Assembly (NCBI RefSeq): GCF_002920895.1
Contig: NZ_PQVG01000006.1
Span: forward strand, 264,449 to 328,448
Source of the DNA: Flavobacterium alvei
GTDB lineage: Bacteria; Bacteroidota; Bacteroidia; Flavobacteriales; Flavobacteriaceae
DNA: 64,000 bases
Direction: 5' to 3'
Of the stretch, positions 32,813 to 42,206 are shown in pieces; the first letter of the stretch is position 1, and each line of letters begins with the position of its first letter. A program made the position numbers and the translations under genes. The notes below the pieces were generated by a model, which saw only the letters and a program-made list of their open reading frames with translations, had not been told where the DNA came from and did no database searches.

Positions 32813-34201
32813 TTATTGTTTTTTAGCAATTTGTGCCATCAATTCGGCTTCTGCTACTAATTTTCCATTGGCGTAAGCATTGGCTTGCATATGACAAATT
32901 CCTCTTCGTATCGGAGTAATTAAATCACATTTAAAAGTCAATGTATCGCCCGGTAATACTTTATGTTTGAATTTGACATTATCAATTTTCATAAAATAAG
33001 TCAAATAATTTTCTGGATCTGGAACGGTACTCAAAACTAATATTCCGCCTGTTTGAGCCATTGCTTCTACAATAATTACACCTGGCATTACTGGTGCTCC
33101 AGGAAAATGTCCTACAAAGAAACTTTCGTTCATTGTAACATTTTTGAGTCCAACAATATGACTATCAGACATTTCTATAATTCTATCGATAAACAAGAAA
33201 GGAGGTCTATGAGGAAGAACCGACATAATTTTGTGAATATCCATTAATGGTTCTTGATTCAAATCATAAACTGGAACATAATTTCGTTGTTCTATTTTAA
33301 TGATTTTCGCAATCTTTTTGGCAAACTGTGTATTTACATAATGACCAGGTTTGTTAGCAATTACTTTTCCTTGAATTCTAGTTCCAATTAAGGATAAGTC
33401 ACCTACAACATCAAGTAGTTTGTGTCTTGCAGCTTCGTTTGGGTAATGCAAAGTTAGGTTGTCTAAAACTCCATTGGGTTTAACGGTTATTTCGTCTTTT
33501 CCAAAGGCAACTTTTAGATTGTTCATTGTTTTTTCTGAAATTTCTTTATCGACATAAACAATTGCATTATTCAAATCGCCTCCTTTAATCAGGCCTTCTT
33601 CTAATAATGATTCTAATTCGTGAAGAAAACTAAAGGTTCTAGAATCAGCTATTTCAGTTTTAAATTCCGAAATAGATTTCATTGTAGCATTCTGTGTACC
33701 CAACACTTTAGTACCAAAATCGACCATTGCAGTTACGCTGTAGTTTTCACTTGGCATAACCATAATCTCGCTTCCAGATTCTTCATCGGTAAAGGAAATG
33801 ATTTCTTTTACTACATAAATATTTCTTTTGGCTTCTTGCTCTTGGACACCTACTTTTTCAATAGCTTCAACAAAATATTTTGACGAACCATCCATAATAG
33901 GAAGTTCCGATGCGTCTAATTCGATGATAATATTATCTAAATCACATCCAACAATGGCTGCCAAAACGTGTTCGGGAGTTTGAATTTTCACTCCTAATTT
34001 TTCTAAATTGGTTCCTCTTTGCGTGTTTACAACATAATTGGCATCGGCTTCAATAACAGGTTGTCCTTCTAAATCTTTTCGAACAAAAGTATAACCATTA
34101 TTAATTGGAGCAGGTTTAAAAGTCATAGTTACTTCTCTTCCTGTGTGTAATCCAACTCCGGTTAGTGAAATTTCTGTTTTGATAGTCTTCTGTTTAACCA
34201 T
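32813..34201 (-). CDS. lpxC/fabZ: Bifunctional LpxC deacetylase / FabZ dehydratase
   Basis: A 462-aa fusion typical of Bacteroidota. Residues 1 to about 310 are UDP-3-O-acyl-GlcNAc deacetylase, with a zinc His in [14 protein letters not shown] and the distal His/Asp in [14 protein letters not shown]. Residues about 318-462 are 3-hydroxyacyl-ACP dehydratase, with the hot-dog motif [13 protein letters not shown] and the catalytic Glu in [20 protein letters not shown]. One protein thus joins the committed lipid A step with fatty-acid elongation, which compete for the same 3-hydroxyacyl-ACP. Its start overlaps the lpxD stop by 8 bases. Confidence 0.97.
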   Translation of the reverse strand: MVKQKTIKTEISLTGVGLHTGREVTMTFKPAPINNGYTFVRKDLEGQPVIEADANYVVNTQRGTNLEKLGVKIQTPEHVLAAIVGCDLDNIIIELDASELPIMDGSSKYFVEAIEKVGVQEQEAKRNIYVVKEIISFTDEESGSEIMVMPSENYSVTAMVDFGTKVLGTQNATMKSISEFKTEIADSRTFSFLHELESLLEEGLIKGGDLNNAIVYVDKEISEKTMNNLKVAFGKDEITVKPNGVLDNLTLHYPNEAARHKLLDVVGDLSLIGTRIQGKVIANKPGHYVNTQFAKKIAKIIKIEQRNYVPVYDLNQEPLMDIHKIMSVLPHRPPFLFIDRIIEMSDSHIVGLKNVTMNESFFVGHFPGAPVMPGVIIVEAMAQTGGILVLSTVPDPENYLTYFMKIDNVKFKHKVLPGDTLTFKCDLITPIRRGICHMQANAYANGKLVAEAELMAQIAKKQ

Positions 34202-35240
34202 TGTTTGCGTTTTTTTGATTTAATATTTCTTTTTTTAATTCTTCTAATTCTGTAACAATTTTTGGCAAATTCTTGAAATGAACATAGGATTTACTAAAAT
34301 CATTATATCCAAAAGAAGGTGTTCCTTGCAAAACTTCGTCGTCTTTTATATTTCGTCCAACACCTGATTGCGCTTGAATTTTTACATTATTTCCAATTGT
34401 CAAATGACCAACAATCCCAACTTGACCTCCAATCATTCCGTTTTTTCCAATTTTTGTCGAACCTGCAACCCCTGTTTGAGCCGCAATTACAGTATTCTCA
34501 CCAATTTCAACATTGTGTCCAATCTGAATTTGATTGTCTAATTTTACTCCTTTTCTAATAATTGTAGAACCCATTGTGGCTTTGTCAATTGTTGTGTTTG
34601 CCCCAATATCTACATTATCTTCAATAACAACATTTCCTATTTGAGGAATTTTAGTATAGACTCCATCTTCATTTGGCGCATAACCAAAACCATCAGCTCC
34701 AATTACTGCTCCAGAATAAATTACACAATTATTTCCAATGATAGTTTCTGAATTAATTTTTGCGCCGGCAAAAATAGTAACATTATTACCAATTTTCACA
34801 CGATCACCTATAAAACAATTAGGATAAATTTTGACTTCATCACCTAAAACTACATTTTCTCCAATATAACTAAAGCTTCCAAAATACAAATTAGCTCCAT
34901 ATTTTACGCTTTCTGCAATAAATGAAGGTTGTTCAATTCCAACTTTATTTCCTTTTGTTGCTTGATCATAAAACTCTAATAATTTGGTAAATGACATATA
35001 AGCATCTTCCACTTTTATTAAAGTTGTATTTAATTCTCCCTCAGGAATAAAAGTATTATTAACAATTGTAATGGTTGCCTGAGTCGTATAAATATAGGGT
35101 AAATATTTAGGGTTTGCCAAAAAGCTAATAGATCCTTCTGAACCTTCTTCGATTTTAGACAATTTATATACTTCGGCATTTGGATTACCAACAACTTCTC
35201 CGCCCAAAACACCTGCTATTTGCTCTGCTGTAAATTTCAT
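34194..35240 (-). CDS. lpxD: UDP-3-O-acylglucosamine N-acyltransferase LpxD
   Basis: A 348-aa acyltransferase for the third lipid A step. The N-terminal domain (1-100) binds the nucleotide. The beta helix has the LpxD segments [20 protein letters not shown] and the catalytic His in [12 protein letters not shown], then [20 protein letters not shown]. The C-terminal helical tail is as in E. coli LpxD. It starts the lpx operon and overlaps lpxC/fabZ by 8 bases. It is better matched to canonical LpxD than the 311-aa paralogue. Confidence 0.95.
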   Translation of the reverse strand: MKFTAEQIAGVLGGEVVGNPNAEVYKLSKIEEGSEGSISFLANPKYLPYIYTTQATITIVNNTFIPEGELNTTLIKVEDAYMSFTKLLEFYDQATKGNKVGIEQPSFIAESVKYGANLYFGSFSYIGENVVLGDEVKIYPNCFIGDRVKIGNNVTIFAGAKINSETIIGNNCVIYSGAVIGADGFGYAPNEDGVYTKIPQIGNVVIEDNVDIGANTTIDKATMGSTIIRKGVKLDNQIQIGHNVEIGENTVIAAQTGVAGSTKIGKNGMIGGQVGIVGHLTIGNNVKIQAQSGVGRNIKDDEVLQGTPSFGYNDFSKSYVHFKNLPKIVTELEELKKEILNQKNANNG

Positions 35241-35371
35241 CTTATCTAATTGTATTTTTAATGCTAATAAGATGGAACTCTATATTTGATGTCCTACTTA
35301 AATTCAAAAAAAATGTTCTGTTTTGTTTCATCTCGACAAAAATATAAAAAATAGATTTTAAATAGAGGTTT

Positions 35372-36601
35372 TTAAACAAGTTGTTTTGGATAACAAAGGT
35401 AATATTTAGTCACAAATTTCGACAATGACTTCAAATTCAACTGGTCAGAAGCTTCGACAACGTCTTCAATTGTTTTATCTTTTTTCAAAATCCGAATGGG
35501 TTCGGCTACTTTACTATAAGCCTGATTTTTAATTTTACCTTTAAAAATAAAATAATTGGCTTCGACCAAACTGATATTATTTTCTAATGCGAATCGTTCT
35601 TTTAGGATGTGTAAATCCTCGGTTGCCACTTTTTCTTCGCTTAGTTTAATTTTTAATAAATCCCTGTTGATAATCATTTTACTTAACGAAGAAAGTATAA
35701 AATCGTCTTGTTTTTGCCATGATTTTAAAGCGCTAATAATATCAAAATCATCGAGTTGAGAAAACAAATCTAAATTTTTACTATCAAAACTATTCAGGAC
35801 AATTTTATTTTGCATAAAGTACATTAAGGGTTCGCTAGAAGGCAAAACCACACCTTTTTCGGTCAGTTCTTTGGCGCGTTTTAAGACTTTCGTCAAAATC
35901 AGTTCGGCTACCAAACTGGTTTTGTGTAAATACGCTTGCCAATACATTAATCGTCTGGACATCAAGAATTTCTCGACCGAATAAATGCCTTTTTCTTCAA
36001 TGACCAAAACATCATCAACCACATTCATCATCTGGATTAATCGCTCAGAATTGACATTTCCTTCCGCCACGCCCGAATAAAAACTGTCTCGTTTGAGGTA
36101 ATCCATTCGATCCATATCTAACTGACTTGAAATGAGTTGCAACATAAATTTTCGATGATAATCTCCTTTAAAAACTTGGATAGCCAAACTCAATTTACCT
36201 TCAAATTCTACATTCAACTGGTTCATAAACAATAGTGAAATGGCTTCATGATGCACATCTTCTACGATGCTACTTTCCATCGCATGCGAAAAAGGTCCGT
36301 GACCAATATCGTGTAATAAAATTGCAATATACAAAGCATTTTCTTCTTCTTTAGAAATAGAAATATCTTTGAAACGAAGGGTTTCGACGGCTTTTTGCAT
36401 AATATGCATACAACCCAAAGCGTGATGAAAACGAGTATGATTGGCGCCAGGATAGACCAAATACGACAATCCCATTTGGGAAATACGGCGTAATCTCTGG
36501 AAATAAGGATGCTGAATTAAATCGTAAATTAAGGCGTTGGGGATGGTAATAAACCCGTAAATTGGGTCATTGAATATTTTTAGCTTGTTGATTTCGCTCA
36601 C
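35372..36601 (-). CDS. HD-domain phosphohydrolase (dGTPase/SAMHD1-like)
   Basis: A 409-aa protein with an HD domain near the N-terminus: HTRFHHALGCMHIMQ, HDIGHGPFSHAMES and the downstream metal Asp in SSQLDMDRMDYLKRDS. This is the deoxynucleotide triphosphohydrolase/SAMHD1-like arrangement, well conserved in Bacteroidota next to lpxD. Starts at GTG 36601 (MSEINKLKIF). No nearby ATG gives a better N-terminus, and a promoter -7 box lies 23 bases upstream. Whether it is a dNTPase is not proven by motifs alone. Confidence 0.88.
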   Translation of the reverse strand: MSEINKLKIFNDPIYGFITIPNALIYDLIQHPYFQRLRRISQMGLSYLVYPGANHTRFHHALGCMHIMQKAVETLRFKDISISKEEENALYIAILLHDIGHGPFSHAMESSIVEDVHHEAISLLFMNQLNVEFEGKLSLAIQVFKGDYHRKFMLQLISSQLDMDRMDYLKRDSFYSGVAEGNVNSERLIQMMNVVDDVLVIEEKGIYSVEKFLMSRRLMYWQAYLHKTSLVAELILTKVLKRAKELTEKGVVLPSSEPLMYFMQNKIVLNSFDSKNLDLFSQLDDFDIISALKSWQKQDDFILSSLSKMIINRDLLKIKLSEEKVATEDLHILKERFALENNISLVEANYFIFKGKIKNQAYSKVAEPIRILKKDKTIEDVVEASDQLNLKSLSKFVTKYYLCYPKQLV

Positions 36602-36623
36602 TGTAATGGTTTGTTTTGTGCAA

Positions 36624-36631
36624 CAAATATA
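36624..36631 (-). promoter_or_regulatory. Predicted -7 element of the HD-domain gene
   Basis: The minus strand reads TATATTTG, an exact TAnnTTTG, 23 bases upstream of the GTG at 36601. This spacing supports the GTG start. Confidence 0.55.
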
Positions 36632-36694
36632 AGGAAATCTAAGAGGAATGAAAATTTAAATATTCGAATTTTTAAGATGCAATTGGAGTTCAAA

Positions 36695-37375
36695 CTATAT
36701 AAATTTGTGAAGTTCTTTCACCCTTTTTTCTCTCTGATACCAATCGTTGTACACTAAGTAATAACCATCTACTTTGAACTTTCCAAAATTGTAATCCCTG
36801 TATTTTTCTACTATTGCTAATAGTTTTTCTTTGTTGCTAATTGGTTTTCGAAATCGGGCAACAGTGGAATGTGCGGTTTGGATGGAATAGCGTTTGTCGA
36901 TGCTTTGTTCGAGTCCTGAATCTTTGAATTGGGTTCTTAGATTATTCCTTAAATCGTTTAGGGAATTTGTATTGGTAAAACCTTGTAGCATTATTGCCGA
37001 AGGAGAAGCTGTTACTCCTTGAAAATTGATTTCTATTTTGCCAATGTCAGCCAAACTTTTTTCAATAATAGCCACATAATCTAGGATTGATATGGATGCT
37101 ACATCAAAATCGTCATAACACGAAATAATAGACATTACCGTAATGTGAATATCCGAATTGGGATAATAATATTGATCTGGATCTATTTCTTTTAGTTCAT
37201 CTAAAAAAACTTGAATTTTATTTTTAGTTTCAGTATCGGGACGAATAATTAATGTTAAACCAAATCTTTTGTCAGAAACAGAATCTATTTGATTATCAAT
37301 AGAATAATTATTTTCTCTAATCTGTTGAATTGAATTTTCATACAGCCTATCATAGTGTTCTTTTATTAAATTCAT
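36695..37375 (-). CDS. 2H-superfamily RNA ligase / phosphodiesterase-like protein
   Basis: A 226-aa protein from ATG 37375 (MNLIKEHYDRLYEN). The upstream ATG at 37399 adds eight residues that lie within a hairpin. Both 2H motifs are present: HITVMS in the first half and HSTVARFR in the second. These give the two-histidine active site of 2'-5' RNA ligase/cyclic phosphodiesterase enzymes. The substrate is unknown, with RNA 2',3'-cyclic phosphate ends the family default. No RNA-repair partner gene (RtcB, ligase) is near, so its biological role is open. Confidence 0.8.
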   Translation of the reverse strand: MNLIKEHYDRLYENSIQQIRENNYSIDNQIDSVSDKRFGLTLIIRPDTETKNKIQVFLDELKEIDPDQYYYPNSDIHITVMSIISCYDDFDVASISILDYVAIIEKSLADIGKIEINFQGVTASPSAIMLQGFTNTNSLNDLRNNLRTQFKDSGLEQSIDKRYSIQTAHSTVARFRKPISNKEKLLAIVEKYRDYNFGKFKVDGYYLVYNDWYQREKRVKELHKFI

Positions 37376-37397
37376 TATATTTATGTTTATAAAAGGC

Positions 37398-37424
37398 ATC
37401 TTGATTTAAACAATAAATCAAGAT
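37398..37424 (-). repeat. Perfect 11-bp hairpin at the start of the 2H phosphoesterase gene
   Basis: ATCTTGATTTA (37398-37408), loop AACAA, TAAATCAAGAT (37414-37424). It overlaps the alternative upstream ATG and lies 23 bases before the preferred start, so it could be an operator or a translation-blocking leader hairpin. Confidence 0.75.
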
Positions 37425-37608
37425 TTATTAAATTTTAAGTCGATCGTTTTTTGACAAACAAAATTACGGCTAAATTCAGTAATTGATTTTGAAACGCACA
37501 AAAAAACAAATAAATTTCACTTTCACCTAAATACCTTAAAATAATATTAAATTATCATCCAATTGCCCAATTCCCGATATAAAAAAAGTAATTTGGCATA
37601 AGATTTAT

Positions 37609-37616
37609 TACTTTTG
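37609..37616 (+). promoter_or_regulatory. Predicted -7 element of porX
   Basis: TACTTTTG is an exact TAnnTTTG, 20 bases upstream of the porX ATG. The nearest TTG is only 13 bases before it, so the -33 box is not assigned. Confidence 0.5.
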
Positions 37617-37636
37617 AATACTTTTTATATACAATT

Positions 37637-39190
37637 ATGGACAAGATAAAAATACTTTGGGTCGATGACGAAATTGACTACCTAAAACCTCATATTTTAT
37701 TTCTAGAAAAGAAAAATTACAGTGTCACCACTTGCAATAACGGACGTGACGCCATTGATATTTTTGATAACGAAAATTTTGATATTGTCTTTTTGGACGA
37801 AAATATGCCCGGAATGAGCGGCTTAGAAACCCTTTCGGAAATGAAGGAAAAGAAATCCTCTATTCCGATGATTATGATTACCAAGAGCGAAGAAGAGTAT
37901 ATTATGGAAGAAGCCATTGGTTCCAAAATTGCCGATTATTTGATAAAACCGGTCAATCCAAACCAGATTTTGTTGAGTTTGAAGAAAAACTTAGACCATT
38001 CGCGCTTGATTTCGCAAAAAACTACTTTGGATTACCAAAAAGAATTCCGCAAGATTTCGATGGAAATGGCAATGGTCAATTCCTATGAAGATTGGATTGA
38101 ATTATACAAAAAGCTGTTGTTTTGGGAATTGGAACTAGAAAATATTGACGATCAAGCTATGATTGAAATATTGGAATCGCAAAAAGCAGAGGCCAATTCG
38201 CAATTCGGAAAATTCATTGAGCGCAATTACGAAGATTGGTTTGCTCCAAAAGCAGATAAACCCATACAATCTCATACTTTGTTTCGTGAATTAGTGGTTC
38301 CTGAAATCATCAAAAAAGACAAACCCATTTTGTTTGTCGTAATTGATAATTTGCGTTACGACCAATGGAAAGTATTTGAAAGTGTAGTCGGTAATCATTA
38401 TAAATTAGAAAGAGAAGTGCCGTATTACGCTATTTTGCCAACAGCTACTCAGTATGCTCGAAACGCTATTTTCTCTGGATTAACACCGCTAGAAATGGAA
38501 AAACAGTTTCCACAATATTGGAAAAATGATCCCGAAGAAGGCGGAAAAAACTTGTTTGAGGCAGAATTCCTGACCGCTCAACTCAAAAAATTAGGATTAA
38601 ACATCAAGCAAGATTATTTTAAAATAACCAATCTTGCTGGCGGAAAAAAATTGGTAGAAAACTTCAAAGCTTTAAAAAACAACGATTTGGTTACGATTGT
38701 TTATAATTTTGTCGATATGCTTTCTCACGCCAAAACCGAAATGGACGTGGTCAAAGAACTCGCTTCTGACGATAAAGCTTATCGTTCTTTAACTTTAAGT
38801 TGGTTCAAAAATTCGCCTCTTTTAGAAATTATTCAACATGCTCAAAAACTGGGTTTTAAACTAATATTGACTACCGATCACGGCACGATCAATGTAAAAA
38901 ATCCTTCGAAAGTGATTGGCGATAAGAATACAAGTCTAAATCTTAGATATAAAACAGGACGCAGTTTATCCTACGAAAGCAAAGATGTTTATGCGGTTAA
39001 AGAACCAAAAAATATCGGTTTACCTGCTATAAATATGAGTAGTTCTTATATTTTTGCAAAAAATGATTTGTTTTTAGCCTATGTGAACAATTACAATCAT
39101 TATGTGAGTTATTATAAAAACACTTATCAACACGGAGGAATTTCATTAGAAGAAATGATTATTCCGTTTTTGATTTTTAACCCAAAATAG
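37637..39190 (+). CDS. porX: PorX, response regulator with PglZ/alkaline-phosphatase domain
   Basis: A 517-aa two-domain regulator of type IX secretion. The receiver (1-120) has the acidic pair in WVDDEID, phospho-acceptor Asp54 in VFLDENMPG, and Thr/Lys in MITKS and LIKPVNP. A helical linker leads to a PglZ/alkaline-phosphatase-like domain (about 205-517) with VIDNLRYDQWK, a Thr/Ser-containing PTATQYARNAIFSG and the metal site TTDHGTINVKNP. This architecture is diagnostic of PorX, which in Porphyromonas signals with PorY and SigP to control T9SS genes. No porY is adjacent. The C-terminal domain is reported to hydrolyse nucleotides. Confidence 0.96.
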   Translation: MDKIKILWVDDEIDYLKPHILFLEKKNYSVTTCNNGRDAIDIFDNENFDIVFLDENMPGMSGLETLSEMKEKKSSIPMIMITKSEEEYIMEEAIGSKIADYLIKPVNPNQILLSLKKNLDHSRLISQKTTLDYQKEFRKISMEMAMVNSYEDWIELYKKLLFWELELENIDDQAMIEILESQKAEANSQFGKFIERNYEDWFAPKADKPIQSHTLFRELVVPEIIKKDKPILFVVIDNLRYDQWKVFESVVGNHYKLEREVPYYAILPTATQYARNAIFSGLTPLEMEKQFPQYWKNDPEEGGKNLFEAEFLTAQLKKLGLNIKQDYFKITNLAGGKKLVENFKALKNNDLVTIVYNFVDMLSHAKTEMDVVKELASDDKAYRSLTLSWFKNSPLLEIIQHAQKLGFKLILTTDHGTINVKNPSKVIGDKNTSLNLRYKTGRSLSYESKDVYAVKEPKNIGLPAINMSSSYIFAKNDLFLAYVNNYNHYVSYYKNTYQHGGISLEEMIIPFLIFNPK

Positions 39191-39194
39191 AACA

Positions 39195-39242
39195 GTTTGG
39201 GGTTTATGGTTTATAATTTGTTACTAACTCTAAACCCTAAAC
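39195..39242. repeat. GGGTTTA-word inverted repeat between porX and tsaE
   Basis: GTTTGGGGTTTA (39195-39206) and TAAACCCTAAAC (39231-39242) match at 11 of 12 complementary positions. Further forms TATGGTTTAT and AACCAACCACAAAC extend the word. It lies between porX and tsaE. Confidence 0.75.
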
Positions 39243-39265
39243 AACCAACCACAAACTTATACAGA

Positions 39266-39673
39266 ATGAATATCACTTTTTCATTAGACGAAATTAATGA
39301 AGTTGCCCAGCAAATTTTAGATCAAAATCCCAACAAAGTGATTCTTTTTCACGGCGAAATGGGAGCTGGAAAAACAACTTTAATTAAAGCTTTAGCCAAA
39401 AAATTGGGTGTAAATGACGTCACAAGCAGCCCTACTTTCTCTTTAGTTAACGAATATCAAAACACTGAAAATCAAACAATTTATCATTTTGATTTTTATC
39501 GATTAAAAACTGAAATCGAAGCTTTGGATATGGGAGCAGACGAATACCTTTATTCTGGAAATTGGTGTTTTATTGAATGGGCAGAAAAAATTCCTAGTCT
39601 TATTCCTGATTCCCATTCGATTATTACAATTTCTATAGCAGAAGACAACAAGCGTTTTTTAGAATTAAGCTAA
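39266..39673 (+). CDS. tsaE: tRNA N6-adenosine threonylcarbamoyltransferase subunit TsaE
   Basis: A 135-aa ATPase needed with TsaD/TsaB for t6A modification of ANN-decoding tRNAs. I start at ATG 39266 (MNITFSLDEINEVAQQI). The longer TTG frame from 39197 runs through an inverted repeat. The Walker A motif GEMGAGKTTLIKAL is at about residues 30-43, followed by SSPTFSLVNEYQ and FYRLK. WCFIEWAEKIPSLIPDS is the typical C-terminal motif. It is co-directional with porX and ald. It is essential in most bacteria. Confidence 0.94.
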   Translation: MNITFSLDEINEVAQQILDQNPNKVILFHGEMGAGKTTLIKALAKKLGVNDVTSSPTFSLVNEYQNTENQTIYHFDFYRLKTEIEALDMGADEYLYSGNWCFIEWAEKIPSLIPDSHSIITISIAEDNKRFLELS

Positions 39674-39729
39674 TAAAAAAAATTAATTCTAATTTTTTCT
39701 GTAAATTGTACCACTAATTTAACATTACA

Positions 39730-40923
39730 ATGGCAGTATCTCCATTTACAAAACAACAATTATTACCTCAAGAAGAAAAACTTGAAATAGCAAGACACAA
39801 AAGCGAACTCTTTATAGGCATTCCGAAAGAAACAAGCTATCAAGAACGTCGCATTTGCTTGACACCCGATGCCGTAAATTCATTGACTTATCAAGGACAT
39901 CGCGTAATGATAGAAGCTGGTGCAGGAGAAAGTTCAAGTTATTCTGACAAGGAATATTCACAAGCAGGTGCCGAAATTACTAATGATACAAAGAAAGTTT
40001 TTGGTTGTCCGATAATTTTGAAAGTCGAGCCAGTAACTTTAGCCGAAATAGAATTGATCAGTACAAATTCAATCATAATTTCAGCCATTCAATTAAAAAC
40101 AAGACAGAAATCGTATTTTGAAGCTTTAGCTAAGAAAAAAATAACAGCTCTCGCTATCGAATATATAAAAGACGACGATGGCTCCTATCCTATTTTGAAA
40201 TCTTTGAGTGAAATTGCAGGAACAGCTTCCATTTTAATTGCTGCCGAATTAATGATTACCAATGAATTTGGCAAAGGGTTATTATTCGGAAATATTACAG
40301 GCGTAGCTCCTACTGATGTGGTTATTCTTGGAGCTGGAACTGTTGGAGAGTTTGCCGCAAAAACAGCTTTGGGCTTAGGCGCAAATGTGAAAGTTTTTGA
40401 CAATTCTATTAGAAAATTGCGCTGTTTGCAAAATAATTTGAACCAACGAATATTCACTTCGACCATTCAAACCAAGTCGTTATTAAAAGCCCTAAGAAGA
40501 TGTGATGTAGCTATTGGCGCAATGCGTGGCAAGGAACGTTGCCCTGTAATTGTTACCGAAACTATGGTCGAACACATGAAAAGAGGTGCTGTAATTGTTG
40601 ATGTGAGCATTGATTCTGGAGGATGTTTCGAAACCTCGGAAGTAACTTCGCATGAAAAGCCAACCTTCATCAAAAATAATGTTTTGCACTATTGTGTTCC
40701 CAACATTCCTTCTCGATATTCTAAAACAGCCTCGCTTTCTATCAGTAATATCATCACTCCTTATTTGTTACAAATTGCCGAAGATGGAGGAATAGAAAGT
40801 GCTATCAGATGCAATAATGGTTTAAAAAATGGAGTGTATTTATACCACGGAATCCATACTAACAAGGCCATCGGTGATTGGTTTAATTTGCCTAATAGCG
40901 ATATAAATTTAATCGTGTTTTAA
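39730..40923 (+). CDS. ald: Alanine dehydrogenase
   Basis: A 397-aa NAD-dependent enzyme interconverting L-alanine with pyruvate and ammonia. After an N-terminal extension of about 28 residues the family start is visible (FIGIPKETSYQERRICLTPD). The nucleotide-binding fold has VVILGAGTVGEFAAKTALG at about residue 199, and AMRGKERCPVIVT and VDVSIDSGGCFETS close the active-site region. The last 40 residues are longer than in Bacillus Ald, matching the roughly 400-aa Bacteroidota form. Saccharopine-type dehydrogenases share the fold, but the substrate-loop motifs favour alanine. It is 56 bases after tsaE. Confidence 0.93.
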   Translation: MAVSPFTKQQLLPQEEKLEIARHKSELFIGIPKETSYQERRICLTPDAVNSLTYQGHRVMIEAGAGESSSYSDKEYSQAGAEITNDTKKVFGCPIILKVEPVTLAEIELISTNSIIISAIQLKTRQKSYFEALAKKKITALAIEYIKDDDGSYPILKSLSEIAGTASILIAAELMITNEFGKGLLFGNITGVAPTDVVILGAGTVGEFAAKTALGLGANVKVFDNSIRKLRCLQNNLNQRIFTSTIQTKSLLKALRRCDVAIGAMRGKERCPVIVTETMVEHMKRGAVIVDVSIDSGGCFETSEVTSHEKPTFIKNNVLHYCVPNIPSRYSKTASLSISNIITPYLLQIAEDGGIESAIRCNNGLKNGVYLYHGIHTNKAIGDWFNLPNSDINLIVF

Positions 40924-40936
40924 TTAAACTTTCCTT

Positions 40937-40944
40937 TATATTTG
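40937..40944 (+). promoter_or_regulatory. Predicted -7 element of the DUF4258 gene
   Basis: TATATTTG is an exact TAnnTTTG, 14 bases before ATG 40959, implying a leader of about nine bases. It lies just after the ald stop. Confidence 0.5.
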
Positions 40945-40958
40945 CCGAAAATTAAAAT

Positions 40959-41333
40959 ATGAAATTCGTACACCGCTTTGCTTACTATTTATTGGGTCTA
41001 ATAATGGGATCTTTTGTTGTTGCTGCTATATTTAGCGGAAAAGATACTCGTTGCAATTATTTTCCAAATGCTCGTGTTTTGAATGATTTAAGAACCAAAC
41101 CTTTTTATTATTCAGAACAAGCTTCACAAGTATTAGCCGAAAAATGGATTGACACAACTGACATTAAAAACTGTTTGAAATATGGTGATGTAGATTTTGA
41201 CAAAAGCAATATTGCTGTAGGAAATGGAAAACTCTATGTTATTGAAGGAAAAACAGTAAAAAACCAAGAAGTGACATTAAACGTGATTAATTATTCTGAA
41301 AAAGCAGTTTTAGATAAAATTATAAAAAGATAA
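40959..41333 (+). CDS. Membrane-anchored DUF4258 protein
   Basis: A 124-aa protein with one N-terminal hydrophobic segment (FAYYLLGLIMGSFVVAAIF) and then a small periplasmic domain with two Cys (RCNYFPNARVL and NCLKYGDVDF). KSNIAVGNGKLYVIEG is the DUF4258 core. Conserved in Flavobacteriaceae next to ald. No enzymatic motif is visible and the function is unknown. It is convergent with the TauE/SafE gene (12 bases between stops). Confidence 0.75.
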   Translation: MKFVHRFAYYLLGLIMGSFVVAAIFSGKDTRCNYFPNARVLNDLRTKPFYYSEQASQVLAEKWIDTTDIKNCLKYGDVDFDKSNIAVGNGKLYVIEGKTVKNQEVTLNVINYSEKAVLDKIIKR

Positions 41334-41345
41334 TTAGCGTCGAAT

Positions 41346-42113
41346 TTATTTAATAAAAACATCGTAGGCAAACCTAATTAAAGTTCCAACAACTACAAAC
41401 AAAAAGAAAATTCGAATAAATTTATTTCCTTTATTGATTGCTAATTTGGCACCAATCCAACCACCAAAAGCATTGCAAAAAGCCATTGGAATTGCAACTG
41501 CCCAGATGATTTTACCTTTCAACATAAACAAGCAAATAGAACCAAAATTAGTTGCTAGATTCACCATTTTGGCATTAGCAGAAGCGTGCAAAAAATCGAA
41601 TCCCATCAAGGCAATAAAACCCAAAACCAAGAAACTTCCTGTTCCTGGGCCTATAAAACCATCATAAAAACCCACCACAAAACTGATAAGTACGGCATAA
41701 AGAATCTGAGTTTGGGAAGAATGACTTTTCTCAATATGTTGTCCAAAATTTTTCTGTGCATAAGTGTAAATAACCAAAAGCGAAAGGACAACTAGCAATA
41801 AAGGTTTCATAAAATCATTACTTACATATGTCAACAAAGTCGAACCCAAAAAAGCCGATGGAAACGCCAAAAGCATCATAATAGCTAGTAATCTCCAGTT
41901 CATATCCACTTTTTTTAAGTATTGATATGCTGCAAAAGAAGTGCCACTAAAAGCAGGTATTTTTAAGGTTCCAATAATGGAGGAAACCGATACATTTGGC
42001 AGCAAAATCAAAGCTACCGGAGTTTGAATCAATCCACCACCACCTACAACTGCATCAATGAATCCTGCAAAAAATGAGGCTAAACAAAGCAGGATAATAA
42101 TGTAAGATTCCAT
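41346..42113 (-). CDS. TauE/SafE-family (TSUP) anion exporter
   Basis: A 255-aa inner-membrane protein with about eight hydrophobic segments and two internally similar halves. The family signatures are GFIDAVVGGGGLIQTPVALI in the first half and FYDGFIGPGTGSFLVLGF in the second. TSUP proteins carry sulfite, sulfoacetate, taurine-derived or related organic anions. The substrate cannot be read from sequence. It has a -7 box upstream (42131-42138) and seems monocistronic. Confidence 0.9.
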   Translation of the reverse strand: MESYIIILLCLASFFAGFIDAVVGGGGLIQTPVALILLPNVSVSSIIGTLKIPAFSGTSFAAYQYLKKVDMNWRLLAIMMLLAFPSAFLGSTLLTYVSNDFMKPLLLVVLSLLVIYTYAQKNFGQHIEKSHSSQTQILYAVLISFVVGFYDGFIGPGTGSFLVLGFIALMGFDFLHASANAKMVNLATNFGSICLFMLKGKIIWAVAIPMAFCNAFGGWIGAKLAINKGNKFIRIFFLFVVVGTLIRFAYDVFIK

Positions 42114-42130
42114 TTTTTATAAAATTTCAT

Positions 42131-42138
42131 CAAATGTA
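42131..42138 (-). promoter_or_regulatory. Predicted -7 element of the TSUP gene
   Basis: The minus strand reads TACATTTG, an exact TAnnTTTG, 17 bases upstream of the ATG at 42113. No clear -33 TTG is found. Confidence 0.5.
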
Positions 42139-42206
42139 CTACAAGTTTATGGCTTTATTCGTTAATTTGTCTTCGTTTAAAAAAAATTAAAAAAATCAAA
42201 TTTCAA

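Noticed and set aside
39197..39265. TTG start adding 23 residues to TsaE
   Set aside because: The added part is translated from an intergenic inverted repeat; ATG 39266 gives standard TsaE.
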